Of a stretch of 64,000 nucleotides of DNA, positions 52,671 through 61,525 are shown one piece after another. Each line of letters opens with the position of its first letter. Position 1 is the stretch's first letter. Source of the DNA: Deltaproteobacteria bacterium (lineage in GTDB: Bacteria; Myxococcota_A; UBA796; SXON01). The notes beneath the pieces were generated by a model. The model was not told the origin of the DNA. It searched no databases and saw only the letters and a list, made by a program, of their open reading frames with translations. The translations under genes were made by a program, and so were the position numbers. The stretch is taken from assembly GCA_947445035.1 (NCBI GenBank), contig CANFCK010000004.1:62001-126000 (forward strand). The letters are read 5' to 3'.

Positions 52671-53522
52671 CTAGCTTCCGAACCAAGCCCGCGCGTCCTT
52701 GAACGCCGCGATGAGCGAACTGGAGGACAGGTCGACCCAGACCAGCCAATCTGACTTGTCGGTGACGGCGTGCGCCACCGCGAGCTGGCCTGGACCGACG
52801 CTGGCCACTGCGCGCAGGACGGCGTTGACTGCGGTGGCACCGGCGAGGTCCCCGGTGCTGAGGAAACGGGCGCGGTGAGCCCGCCACAACCCCGTCAACA
52901 CGCCGCGGTCGTCGAGCACGATCGCTTTGGCGATGTAGACCGCGCCCACCTGCGGCAGGCAGTCCTGGATGATGCCGGAGATGACGTCAGTCGGGTCATA
53001 GGCGCCGGCCGCGGGCGTCAGGGTGGTCGAGGCGGCGGTGGTCGGGAGCGCGCTCGGAATCCGGGGGGCGATGGCGGGCGCGCTGGGCATCGGAGCCGAG
53101 CCTGCGGGCGGCACCGCGGCGTCCGGCGGAGCGGCCTTGGACCGGGCCTCGTCTTCGTTGGCGAGGCGGAGCGCGTCGGCGGCGCTCAGCGACTTGCGCG
53201 GCGGGGGCGCAGCCATCAGCCGCGACGTAGGCGCGGCGGGGGCGGTCGGCGCGGCGGCTGGCTTTGTCGCCTTGGCGAGGGGCGTTGCCGCAGGTGGCGG
53301 CGGGGGCCGGGAGGCGGCGGCTTTTGCGGCTGCGGCGCGTGCCAGCATCTTGGCGAGCTGCGCGGGGTCCGGCCCAGCGGGCACCACTGGCGGCGTGACC
53401 CTGACGTGTGGCGGCTCGGGCAGGTCGTCGCCCCGTGCCGGCGGGCCCGCGGCGGGCGCGGGAGCGGTGTCGGGCAGGTCGAACAGGCTGGAGAGCGGGT
53501 CGAATCCTTTCTTGTTGCTCAC
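52671..53522 (-). CDS. Pro/Ala-rich cytoplasmic protein with C-terminal roadblock-like domain, unknown
   Basis: This 283-residue protein starts at GTG 53522. The N-terminus (KKGFDPLSSLFDLP) is a short conserved-looking peptide. A ~150-residue low-complexity Pro/Ala linker follows, interrupted by KSLSAADALRLANEDEARSK. The C-terminal ~105 residues form an ordered domain (SGIIQDCLPQVGAVYIAKAI, then DDRGVLTGLW). Its alternation of helix and strand is loosely like roadblock/LC7 or GAF folds. No catalytic motif is seen. The design suggests an adaptor or signalling scaffold. Confidence 0.6.
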   Translation of the reverse strand: MSNKKGFDPLSSLFDLPDTAPAPAAGPPARGDDLPEPPHVRVTPPVVPAGPDPAQLAKMLARAAAAKAAASRPPPPPAATPLAKATKPAAAPTAPAAPTSRLMAAPPPRKSLSAADALRLANEDEARSKAAPPDAAVPPAGSAPMPSAPAIAPRIPSALPTTAASTTLTPAAGAYDPTDVISGIIQDCLPQVGAVYIAKAIVLDDRGVLTGLWRAHRARFLSTGDLAGATAVNAVLRAVASVGPGQLAVAHAVTDKSDWLVWVDLSSSSLIAAFKDARAWFGS

Positions 53523-53570
53523 GAGTGCCCCGGGGAGGCAGCGCGGATATCGCGTGCGACCCCTGGCCGC

Positions 53571-54173
53571 ATGTCTCCGCCGCTACTGCTGCTTGTGCGT
53601 CATGGTCAGACTCGCTGGAATGCGGAGCGTCGTGTCCTGGGCCGCACCGACCTCCCCCTGGATGAACTGGGGCTGACTCAGGCCGAGCTGGTTGCACCGG
53701 CGCTGGGCCACATCGACGCGATCTGGTCCAGTCCGCTGCTGCGGGCTCGGCAGACGGCGGCGGCAATCCTGGCAAGTCGGCCCCACCTCACGCTGCAGAT
53801 CGAGCCCGACCTCACTGAGATGGACCAGGGGGAGCTCGACGGACTGGACGAGGCGGGGCTGCGTGAACGATTCGGCACCTTGCTGGTCGACTGGGCCCGG
53901 GACCCCGCTGGCATGCGCCTCCCGGGGGGGGAGACCCTCGACGAAGTGCAGGCCCGGGCGCGCGCCGCGCTGTGCCGCATCGCGGCGATGAGCGCGCCCG
54001 GTGCACGGGTGGGGATCGTGACCCACCAGTTGGTGATGTCGTCGACGCTGTGCGGGCTCCGGGGCGAGCCGCTTTCGGCTTGGCGCACCCACAACCATCG
54101 CAACACCGGATGGTCGGAGATCTTCTGGGGGGCCGTTCCTGTCGTGCTCGCGGAGAAGCAGGGCCTCGGGTGA
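53571..54173 (+). CDS. Histidine phosphatase family protein (phosphoglycerate mutase-like)
   Basis: This 200-residue protein starts at ATG 53571. The phosphohistidine motif LLLVRHGQTRWNAERRVLG is at the N-terminus, with His 11 probable nucleophile. SSPLLRARQTAAAI follows, then EMDQGELDGLDEAG and the second His in VGIVTHQLVMSS. The family includes cobalamin (alpha-ribazole phosphatase), acid phosphatase and mutase-like members, so the substrate is open. It is the second histidine phosphatase in this window. Confidence 0.9.
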   Translation: MSPPLLLLVRHGQTRWNAERRVLGRTDLPLDELGLTQAELVAPALGHIDAIWSSPLLRARQTAAAILASRPHLTLQIEPDLTEMDQGELDGLDEAGLRERFGTLLVDWARDPAGMRLPGGETLDEVQARARAALCRIAAMSAPGARVGIVTHQLVMSSTLCGLRGEPLSAWRTHNHRNTGWSEIFWGAVPVVLAEKQGLG

Positions 54174-54292
54174 GGGAGCGGAGGCATTTCGGCGTCAGGT
54201 TGTTGGATTGGATGATGTCGATCTGACGAACTGGCTCGGCTGGCGACTCAATAGCTGAGAATCACCCCGACATCGCCGCCCGCGTACATGCG

Positions 54293-55354
54293 CTACTGTA
54301 CGGCGAGGATGTCCCGCATCGCAATCACGAGCCGCGCCACGGTGTAGCCGCGCTCCAGCAGGCGCCGCCGTCCAGCGGCGCCTCGACGTCCGCGCTCCTC
54401 GGGATTCGCGAGCGCCTCCCTCACGGCAGCCAAGAGCGCGGCGGGGTCCTCGGGCGGAACGACCCACCCCACCTCGTCGTCGACCAGCTCCGGGATGCCG
54501 GAAATCGGGGTCGTGACCACGGGCACCCCCGCCGCCATCGCCTCGACCAGCACAACGGGCAGTCCGTCCATGTCCCCGTCCGCGGCTTGTCGGCAGGGGA
54601 GTACGAACAGTCCAGCATTCGCGATTTCCCGCCGTACCTCGGCGTGGTCGCACAGCGGGAGCACCCACGCGGGGGGCGATGGAGCGAGGTCGGAGATGAT
54701 CCGCACCTGCGCCTGGCTGCCGAGCGCCTGCGCCAGCCCCACCACGAGGTCCAGCCCCTTCTTGGGCACGTTTCGTCCGACGCTGAGGATGGTGCTCGAC
54801 CGTGCCGGCTGGGCCTCGATGGTGCCCGCCACGTCCACCCCGAAACGAACCAGGTGTGCAGCGACACCCCAGCGTTCGGCGAGCAGCCGCTGGTTCCACT
54901 CGGTCATCGCGACCACCGCTTGGGCGTCCCGCAGCACCTCGACGAGGCCCGGCCGAGGCTTGTAGATGTCGACCGCGTGCACGGTCACGCTGTAGGTCAC
55001 GCCCACCCGCCCGCAGGCCAGCCGGGTCCACTCCGCTGCCTCTCCGGCAAAATGGACGTGGGCACGTCGCGACCGACGCAGCAGCCCCGCCAACCAGAGC
55101 ACGCGGGGAGACAAGAGCGCCGGTCGCCGGGCCCACTCCACGAAAAGCCCTGGCAGCGCGGGAAGCCACCCCCACCGATGCGGCTGCATGTGCACGGGTG
55201 CCCCGATCGGCTCGATGGGAACGGTGTCGCGGGGGTCGAATGCCGCCAGCTCAACCGGCACCCCGGCCGCATAGAGCGCCCGAACCTCGTCGCGCACGAA
55301 GGTCTCGGTCAGCGCTGGGTGGTAGCGCGCCACGTACAGGATCACGACGGGCAC
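54293..55354 (-). CDS. Glycosyltransferase family 4 protein
   Basis: This 353-residue GT-B glycosyltransferase starts at ATG 55354, overlapping the end of the next glycosyltransferase by 13 bp. The N-terminal domain has YHPALTETFVRDEVRAL. The C-terminal donor domain has ILSVGRNVPKKGLDLVVGLA. The GT4 signature ends GDMDGLPVVLVEAMAAGVPVV (seen as DGLPVVLVEAMA, with the ExxxxG-type Glu) and continues GGIPELVDD-like sequence (SGIPELVDDEVG). It probably builds an exopolysaccharide or lipid-linked glycan together with its upstream partner. Confidence 0.9.
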   Translation of the reverse strand: MPVVILYVARYHPALTETFVRDEVRALYAAGVPVELAAFDPRDTVPIEPIGAPVHMQPHRWGWLPALPGLFVEWARRPALLSPRVLWLAGLLRRSRRAHVHFAGEAAEWTRLACGRVGVTYSVTVHAVDIYKPRPGLVEVLRDAQAVVAMTEWNQRLLAERWGVAAHLVRFGVDVAGTIEAQPARSSTILSVGRNVPKKGLDLVVGLAQALGSQAQVRIISDLAPSPPAWVLPLCDHAEVRREIANAGLFVLPCRQAADGDMDGLPVVLVEAMAAGVPVVTTPISGIPELVDDEVGWVVPPEDPAALLAAVREALANPEERGRRGAAGRRRLLERGYTVARLVIAMRDILAVQ

Positions 55355-56415
55355 CGCGGTCGGGCGATTACCCCGGCCAGCACGGCTTCGAGCTCCTCAG
55401 CGCGCTGGGCCCAGGTGCGAAGGTGGGCGGGGCGCGCGGGGGCGGCGAGGGCGCTTTGAATCGCGGCGCGCATCGAAGGTAGGTCCCCCGGCTGGTAGTA
55501 AAACGGCCGGTCGCCGGCAATCTCGCGCACGGTCGGCAGGTCGGCTGCGACGATCGGGAGCCCCGTCGCGAGGTAGTCCCACAACTTCAACGGCGAGGTG
55601 AACTGCCGGCCGAAGCTGTTGTCCTCCAACGGCAGGATCAGGGCGTGGGCGCGAGCGAGGCGCGCCGGAACCTCAGCGTAGGGGAGGGGACCGGTGGCGA
55701 TGACGTTTTCGGGAAGCGGACTGTCCGGCGCCTCCCCCACGAGCTCCAACTGCACCCCGGGCAACTCTGCAACCGCGTCGATCAGGCCGCGCACGCCCTT
55801 GTACGCCCGCGGCGAGCCTGCGTAGACCAGCAGCGGGCGCGTGTCCGGCGCGAGGGCGACGATGCGGTCGGGGCTGGTCGCGTTGTGACACACATGCTGC
55901 GACGCCGGTAGCGCCTCACCGTAGGCGGCACGCAGCGCCGCGAGGGTGCCGCCGCTGTTGGTCACCAACGCCCCGGCACGCGCCAGCATGGCCCGCTCCC
56001 ACGCCTCGGTCACTCCGACTTCGGCGCCCTCCTCAAGGGCGCGTTGGCGCTCATGGCAATGCGCCTCGTACACGACGCGCGGTCGCTCCCCGACGAGCCC
56101 GAGGTACCGGAGCTCGCGGGCGTACACCACCGAATCGCGGGTCGCGGCGTCGCACCAGCGGCCCACTCGCCAGCGAAACCAGAGGCTGGCCGCCGGGTTC
56201 CAGGCGAGGGGGGCGACCTCCACGTGAAAGGAGGGCAGCGGCTGGAGCCCGAACCCGGCCAGGACCGCTTCGATATTCTGTTCGTCTTTCCTGGGATTCG
56301 CGAATAGCCACACGTCGTGGCCGCGGACCGCGAGCGCGTGGCAGGTATGCACCACCTGAACCGCCTGGGCGCGGGACGACGGGAGGGTCGGCCGGAACAG
56401 GTGCAGGACGCGCAT
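55342..56415 (-). CDS. Glycosyltransferase family 4 protein
   Basis: This 357-residue GT-B glycosyltransferase uses ATG 56415, since TACCGG lies 7 bp upstream and the protein then starts with the typical MRVLHLFRPTLPSSRA; an in-frame start at 56460 is less likely. VVHTCHALAVRGHDVWLFA is the N-terminal sugar-acceptor domain. LLVYAGSPRAYKGVRGLIDA opens the donor domain. LWDYLATGLPIVAADLP holds the donor-binding segment. It overlaps the following glycosyltransferase gene, so they are co-translated. Confidence 0.88.
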   Translation of the reverse strand: MRVLHLFRPTLPSSRAQAVQVVHTCHALAVRGHDVWLFANPRKDEQNIEAVLAGFGLQPLPSFHVEVAPLAWNPAASLWFRWRVGRWCDAATRDSVVYARELRYLGLVGERPRVVYEAHCHERQRALEEGAEVGVTEAWERAMLARAGALVTNSGGTLAALRAAYGEALPASQHVCHNATSPDRIVALAPDTRPLLVYAGSPRAYKGVRGLIDAVAELPGVQLELVGEAPDSPLPENVIATGPLPYAEVPARLARAHALILPLEDNSFGRQFTSPLKLWDYLATGLPIVAADLPTVREIAGDRPFYYQPGDLPSMRAAIQSALAAPARPAHLRTWAQRAEELEAVLAGVIARPRCPS

Positions 56416-56467
56416 CGCCGGGCCGGTATCCCGAACCCAGGTGCGTAAAGAATTACGCACGTCCGCG

Positions 56468-56497
56468 TTGACGGTCCGGAGTCGCAGCGGCTACACC
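56468..56497 (+). promoter_or_regulatory. Predicted sigma-70 promoter
   Basis: TTGACG (56468-56473), an 18-bp spacer and TACACC (56492-56497) precede the GTG at 56516. Transcription would start near 56504, leaving a 12-base leader that includes AGAGG as ribosome binding site. Confidence 0.5.
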
Positions 56498-56515
56498 TCG
56501 GGCCAGAGGCGACGC

Positions 56516-56998
56516 GTGCTGGTCCTTTTTGCTGCCGTTTTCGCACAAACCCCGGTAGGGAGCCTCGATTCGGATGGCGCGGCCCGCGTTTTCGTGGTCG
56601 TGCTTGACAGCGAGGCTGCCGTGCGGGCGGCGTTGCTCGACCCGGCGGCGGCGGCAGCGCTCCCGCCCGAGGTCCTCGCGGTCGATACCATCGCGACTGG
56701 AAAGTGCGTCACGCTCGGGGTGACGGTGAAAGGGGCGTGGGACCCCCTACGCTACACGGCCCAGCGCTGCCCCACCGTCACGGGGTACCGCTACCACCTG
56801 CTCCAGAGCGACTCGATCACCCGTTACGAGGCGGAATGGTCGCTTTTGCCCCACGTGGGGGGGGGCACCGAGGTCACGTACCGGATCATCACCGAAGTGG
56901 ACCTGCCGGTGCCGAACGCGCTCATCCGGCAAAGCGTGCTGGTCAGCGCCAAGGACACCATGCTGGCGCTGATCAAGCGGCTCATCGCCCGAAGGTGA
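56516..56998 (+). CDS. Exported SRPBCC/START-like protein
   Basis: This 160-residue protein starts at GTG 56516, giving the signal peptide VLVLFAAVFAQ; upstream in-frame sequence lies in the promoter. The domain has VLDSEAAVRAALLDPAA early, a central RYEAEWSLLPH and GGTEVTYRIITEVDLPVPNA, and a final amphipathic helix (VSAKDTMLALIKRLI). This is the SRPBCC (polyketide cyclase/START) pattern. It probably binds a lipid or hydrophobic ligand in the periplasm. The 3' end overlaps the convergent phosphoesterase gene by 17 bp. Confidence 0.75.
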   Translation: MLVLFAAVFAQTPVGSLDSDGAARVFVVVLDSEAAVRAALLDPAAAAALPPEVLAVDTIATGKCVTLGVTVKGAWDPLRYTAQRCPTVTGYRYHLLQSDSITRYEAEWSLLPHVGGGTEVTYRIITEVDLPVPNALIRQSVLVSAKDTMLALIKRLIARR

Positions 56999-57662
56999 TG
57001 GGGGGCCGCTCGGCGGTGCTGCCGTCCATCCAGAAGAGCTCGGGGGGATCGATGGGGGTGCCGTCGGGGCGTACCTGGAGCAGGCGCCGCTCCTCCAACA
57101 GGTAGGCGCTGAGCGCGTTTCCGTAACAACAGCCGGTGTCGAGTCCCGTGGTTCGCGCGTGTGCCTGCAGGCCGCGGAACGCGTCGTGTCCGTAAAAGAC
57201 GTGCTCCGGCCGGAACCAGAGCTGCCACCAAAACGGGTTCTGGAGGTCCAGATCGTTGGGCCAACGTCGCATCAGGTAACGTCGTGCCGAATCGGTGCCT
57301 TCCAGCCCGCGGATGGGATCCAGGCCTCCGTGCACCGCGATCCAAGGCACGCCTTCATGGGCCCCTTCGATCGCCGTCGGCAGGCCCCCCAACCACGCTC
57401 GCGCCTCGTCCGGGAGCTTGCGACAGGTGTCCTCGGCGCGCCCGGGCGCCTCACTTCCCCACACCCGCAACATCTTGGCGTCGTGGTTGCCGAGCACCGC
57501 CTCGGGCTTCCAGTCGGCGATTCGCTCCCACACCCCGAGCGGGTCCGGCCCCTTGGTGAAATGGTCGCCTAAAAGCACCAAGCGGTCGGGCTTGGTGCTC
57601 GCCACCATGGCGCCAAGGGCCGTCGCGCAGCCATGGACATCACCAACGAAGAGCGTTCTCAC
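56982..57662 (-). CDS. Metallophosphoesterase (diadenosine tetraphosphatase/PrpE-like)
   Basis: This 226-residue calcineurin-like phosphoesterase starts at GTG 57662, behind CATAAAG. The metal-site motifs are in order: FVGDVHGCATAL (D-x-H), LLGDHFTKGPDPLGV (GD), AVLGNHDAKML (GNHD), AVHGGLDP (H) and FYGHDAF (GH). The G-D-H-F-T-K-G-P variant resembles the ApaH/PrpE and serine/threonine phosphatase group. Substrates may be dinucleoside polyphosphates or phosphoproteins. It is co-oriented with the CobW remnant just upstream. Confidence 0.88.
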   Translation of the reverse strand: MRTLFVGDVHGCATALGAMVASTKPDRLVLLGDHFTKGPDPLGVWERIADWKPEAVLGNHDAKMLRVWGSEAPGRAEDTCRKLPDEARAWLGGLPTAIEGAHEGVPWIAVHGGLDPIRGLEGTDSARRYLMRRWPNDLDLQNPFWWQLWFRPEHVFYGHDAFRGLQAHARTTGLDTGCCYGNALSAYLLEERRLLQVRPDGTPIDPPELFWMDGSTAERPPITFGR

Positions 57663-57704
57663 TGCAAACCTTTATGCCAGAGCGGCGGCCGCGTCGCCCG
57701 CCAG

Positions 57705-57986
57705 TCAGCCGCCAACCGCGGCCCAGCCGGTCTCGAGGGCGGCGAGGTTCAGATTGCGCCCGATGACCAGCAGGCCACTCTCGTGCGGCGGCGCTTGTGG
57801 CATCGGACCCATCTCCATCCAGCCGTACACACCGTGGGCGACCACGGCAGTGGGCACGCTCGCACAACGGAAGATCCCTTTGAGCCGTAGGACTCCCGAG
57901 CCGGGTCGCCCGGCGATGAACTCCAGGAACAAGGATAGTTTGGCGAGATCGGGGCGGCGGTCGGAGCGCAGACCGGATGGCGTCAC
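57705..57986 (-). pseudogene. CobW C-terminal domain remnant of a GTP-binding metallochaperone
   Basis: A 93-residue reading frame (GTG 57986) matches by eye the CobW_C domain of COG0523 GTPases: GVLRLKGIFRCAS, then VVAHGVYGWMEMGP and ESGLLVIGRNLNLAALETG. The GTPase domain with its P-loop and CXCC motif is missing. The frame meets a stop at 58002-58004, and upstream lies the divergent gene at 58091. Either the N-terminal part was lost, or a frameshift near 58000 joins it to another short frame; I cannot see P-loop sequence in any frame. It may still be expressed as a small protein. Confidence 0.6.
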
Positions 57987-58090
57987 CGACTGCGGCGCAG
58001 GTCAGGGCGAGTCCGCCCTCTCCCGGGTCATCGGCGCGATCCATGACGACGCAGGCCATGACCATGCCCGAGATGTGCGACACTTCGCGG

Positions 58091-59395
58091 ATGCTTCTGC
58101 TGACCTTGTCGCTCGCATCCGCTTCGTCCCTCGTCGGTGACCTGCTCGAACTGCACTATGGCAGTGCCGGGGCGTGGAGTGACGGGGCAACCGCCGTCGG
58201 GCTCAGGGCCAGCCTCGACGGGACGCCCGTCGAGTTTCTGTACGCCGGCGACGTCTACCAGGTCACTAGTCTGGCTTACGTGGCGGGAGACGAATCCCGG
58301 TTCTTCGCCGTGGGTTCTTCCGTGGGCAGCAACCTCATCGTCCAGGGGAGCGAAGACCTCTCCGTCGGGAGCACGCTCTCGATGGCGTGGACCTACCGCA
58401 CCGGCGAGCTCGAGATCGTACGCACCGAGAGCTTCGACGAAGCAGAATTGGCGTTGGTGGTGACCTATGCGGTGACCAACCTCTCCGCCGCCCCCGTCGA
58501 GGAGCTACGGATGCTTTTCGCGATGGACCCGGATCAGGACGCGGTTTTCTCCGCGAACTACAGCACGCTCAACTCGGTCGAGGACCTCGACGGCGACGGC
58601 GTGGAAGACTGGGTGCAGGCACTGGGTCCCGACTCCGGTGTCGCGCTCGGATTCGGAGCGTGTGAGCCGAGCGCGGTGGCGATGGGCTTCTACAGCGCTT
58701 GGCAAGGCACGTCCGACGTGGACGTCGGGCTGGGCGATCCCGCGGGCGCGAGCGGAGACGACGCCCTCGGGATCCGATGGACGGCGCCCGATGCGCTGGG
58801 CGTGGGCGAGTCGATGGCGTTTCGTTTCGTGGTTGCGGTGGACGCCACCGTGCTCGACGCGGTGGACAACTTTCTCGATGTCGCTTCGGACGCCTGTTGC
58901 GACGGCGATGCGGACGGGGTGACGGCCGAGGCCTGCGGCGGCGATGACTGTGATGACCTGCGTCCCGACGTGCTTCCGGCGGCAAGCGACACCCCCTACG
59001 ATGGCATCGACCAGGACTGCAGCGGGAGCGACTTGGTCGACGTCGACGGCGACGGTGAGTACGCGATCGAGGCCGGGGGACGCGACTGCGAGGACGCGGA
59101 CCCGGGGGTCTCGACCGCGCAGGCCGAGGTCTGGTACGACGGCATCGATCAGAACTGCGACGACAACGACGACGATCAGGACCTCGACGGCTACGTCCTC
59201 GCCTTCGACTGCGACGACACCGATCCCGCCCTGTGGGTCGACTGCCCGACGCCCGACACCGACGACGGCGAGGTCACCACGAGCGGCGCCTGCGGGTGCG
59301 CCTCCTCCGGGGCGGGCGCGCCCTCGGCGCTGATCGCGCTTTGGGCGACGGTAGCGCTCCGCCGGCGCCCTCGGTCTTCACCGGCTCGACGCTGA
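58091..59395 (+). CDS. MopE-like Ca/metal-binding-repeat surface protein with MYXO-CTERM-like tail
   Basis: This 434-residue protein starts at ATG 58091, chosen because it gives a clean signal peptide (LLLTLSLASASSLVGD). Residues 20-275 form a beta-rich domain. Three MopE-type motifs follow: GGDDCDDLRPDVLPAAS then YDGIDQDCSG, DVDGDGEYAIEAGGRDCEDA then YDGIDQNCDD, and DLDGYVLAFDCDDTDP. The tail has Cys-containing GACGCASSGAG, a hydrophobic helix (SALIALWATVAL) and RRRPRSSPARR. This is the MYXO-CTERM sorting architecture, cleaved and lipidated for surface display in myxobacteria. Confidence 0.85.
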   Translation: MLLLTLSLASASSLVGDLLELHYGSAGAWSDGATAVGLRASLDGTPVEFLYAGDVYQVTSLAYVAGDESRFFAVGSSVGSNLIVQGSEDLSVGSTLSMAWTYRTGELEIVRTESFDEAELALVVTYAVTNLSAAPVEELRMLFAMDPDQDAVFSANYSTLNSVEDLDGDGVEDWVQALGPDSGVALGFGACEPSAVAMGFYSAWQGTSDVDVGLGDPAGASGDDALGIRWTAPDALGVGESMAFRFVVAVDATVLDAVDNFLDVASDACCDGDADGVTAEACGGDDCDDLRPDVLPAASDTPYDGIDQDCSGSDLVDVDGDGEYAIEAGGRDCEDADPGVSTAQAEVWYDGIDQNCDDNDDDQDLDGYVLAFDCDDTDPALWVDCPTPDTDDGEVTTSGACGCASSGAGAPSALIALWATVALRRRPRSSPARR

Positions 59396-59425
59396 CGGCT
59401 GATGGCTGCCGCCGACGGCCGACGG

Positions 59426-61477
59426 CTACCAGACCTCACACGCGTTCGCGGGCCGCATCTTCGCGCCGGCCTGGCAGCCGAAGGTCGCGTGGAACTCGGG
59501 CAGGTTCTGGAGGGGGCCGGTCACGCGGAACTGGTTTGGACTGTGGGGATTGCTTGCCACGATCATCTTGTCGTACTCGGGAGAGCTGACGGTGCACCAG
59601 TTCTGGGCGTAGGCGACGAAGAAGACCTGGTCGAGGGTCATCCCGTCGATGCCGGATTGTGCCGCCGCGCCCGGGGTGCTCCGAAAGGCGCGGTAGGCGG
59701 TCCGCACGCCGCCAAGATCGCCAATGTTCTCACCCAGGGTCAGGTCCCCCTTGACGTGGGTACCGTCGGCAATGGCGAAGTTGTCGAACTGCGCTTTGAC
59801 GCAGGCGGCCTGGGTCTCAAAGCGGGCGCTGACCTCGGGCGCCCACCACTCGGACAGCTTGCCGTCGCCGTCGAACTTACGGCCCTGGTCGTCAAAACCG
59901 TGGCTCAGCTCGTGGCCCATGACGGCGCCGATGGCGCCGTAGTTCCGGGCGCTGGGGAACGTCCGGTCGAAGAACGGCGCCTGTAGGATGCCCGCGGGGT
60001 AGGCGAACTCGTTGTTCAGGGGGTTGTAATAGGCGTTGACGACCTGTGGCGTCATGTACCACTCGCCCTTGTCCACCGGGTTGCCGAGCTTGGCCATGTT
60101 CCGCTGGTGCTCGAACTGGGTCCCCGCCACGACGTTGCCGGCGAACTGCCCCGGGGTCACGGTGAGCAAGGAGTAGTCGCGCCAGGCATCGGGGTAGCCG
60201 ATCTTCTTGCTCATCTTCGCCGCCTTCTCTCGCGCGCGTTCGCGGGTGGGGTCGTCCATCCACGCCAGATTCGGGAGGCCGGTGACGAAGGCCTTCTGAA
60301 TGTCATCGAGCATTCCGCTTGCGATGGCCTTGCTCTCTCCAGGGAAGGCAGCGTCGACGTAGTAGCGACCCGCGACTTCGCCCACGACGGTGTTGACCGT
60401 GGCGAGGCAGCGCTTCCAGCGGTCCTCAGGCTGCTTGCGGCCCACGAGCGTGGCCTGGAAGAAGGCGAAGTCTTCGTCGAAGAAGGCCTTGTTCAGGCTC
60501 GGCGCCATGGCGTGGATGGACTGGAAGCGGAGCCAGGCCTTGAGGTGGGCCACCGGTGTGCCCAGGATCACGACCTGGAACTTCTCGAACGTGATCGGCG
60601 CGTCCACCGAGATTTCCTGGGCCTTTCCCGCGCCCGCGGCATCCAGCCAACCCACCCAGTCGAGCTTGGGCGTGAGCTTCACCAGTCCCGCCCGATCAAG
60701 GCGGTTGTAGCTCTTCATCGGGTCGCGGAGCTCGGCCTTGGGCGTCCACGCGTCGGCCAGCTTCGTTTCGAAGGCGACGATCGCGGCGGCGTCGGCCTTG
60801 GCCTGCGCCTCTGGGGTGCCGGCGAGCACCAGACTGCGGGCGACGTGCGCCTCGAACGCCACGAGCGTCGCCTTTCCTTTGTCGTCCGTGGGGGCGTAGT
60901 AGTCCTTGTCGGGAAGGGAAAGCCCGCCTTCGCCCAGGTACAGCGTGTTGCGGCTGGGGTCCTTGAAGTCGCCTTCTACCCACATGTCCACCACCGACCG
61001 CACGCCGGAAGCCGAGAGCTTCCCGGAGGTGCGCATGAAGCCCTTGACGTCCTTGATCTTGTCGATCTCGGCGAGCCATGGCTTCAGCGGGGTGACGCCG
61101 GCGGCCTCGACCGCGGGCTCGTCCATGCAGCTCTTGTAGGTGTCCCCCATCTTCTGCCAGTCCGCGTCTTTGGCGGTCGGATTGGCGGCTGCGGACTCGA
61201 CGATGGTGCGCAGGGTGGCGAGGTTCTTCTCGCGAATGGTGGAGAAGCTGCGCCCCCACGCCGGCTTGTCGGCGGGCAGGGGGGTTTCTTTCAGCCAGGT
61301 CCCGCAGGCGTACTGGTAGAAGTCGTCGCAGGCAGAAACGCTCGTGTCCATGGAGCTGAGCAGGTCGACGGCCCAGGCGGGCGGCGGCGTCGGCGGCGCC
61401 GGCGGCGCTTCCACAGGGGGGGCGGCCTTGGGCGCGCAGCTCAACAGGAGGACGGTCAGGGGCAGGGTGGGTCGCAT
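59426..61477 (-). CDS. M13-family (neprilysin/PepO-like) zinc metallopeptidase lipoprotein
   Basis: This 683-residue protein starts at ATG 61477; TAAGCG ends 7 bp upstream. The lipobox is VLLLSC, then a Pro/Ala spacer. The M13_N domain has DFYQYACGTWLKETPLPADK, split as FYQYACGTWL and following. The catalytic domain has NAYYNPLNNEF and PAGILQAPFF, the zinc motif GHELSHGFDDQG (HExxH near residue 518), and ENIGDLGGV with the third ligand Glu. The C-terminus ends in the family Cys-Glu-Val-Trp. It degrades short peptides outside the cell. Confidence 0.95.
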   Translation of the reverse strand: MRPTLPLTVLLLSCAPKAAPPVEAPPAPPTPPPAWAVDLLSSMDTSVSACDDFYQYACGTWLKETPLPADKPAWGRSFSTIREKNLATLRTIVESAAANPTAKDADWQKMGDTYKSCMDEPAVEAAGVTPLKPWLAEIDKIKDVKGFMRTSGKLSASGVRSVVDMWVEGDFKDPSRNTLYLGEGGLSLPDKDYYAPTDDKGKATLVAFEAHVARSLVLAGTPEAQAKADAAAIVAFETKLADAWTPKAELRDPMKSYNRLDRAGLVKLTPKLDWVGWLDAAGAGKAQEISVDAPITFEKFQVVILGTPVAHLKAWLRFQSIHAMAPSLNKAFFDEDFAFFQATLVGRKQPEDRWKRCLATVNTVVGEVAGRYYVDAAFPGESKAIASGMLDDIQKAFVTGLPNLAWMDDPTRERAREKAAKMSKKIGYPDAWRDYSLLTVTPGQFAGNVVAGTQFEHQRNMAKLGNPVDKGEWYMTPQVVNAYYNPLNNEFAYPAGILQAPFFDRTFPSARNYGAIGAVMGHELSHGFDDQGRKFDGDGKLSEWWAPEVSARFETQAACVKAQFDNFAIADGTHVKGDLTLGENIGDLGGVRTAYRAFRSTPGAAAQSGIDGMTLDQVFFVAYAQNWCTVSSPEYDKMIVASNPHSPNQFRVTGPLQNLPEFHATFGCQAGAKMRPANACEVW

Positions 61478-61525
61478 GGCGGCGCGCTTATTTCGGAGCG
61501 CCGGCTCCGGCCCGTGGGCGATGCA

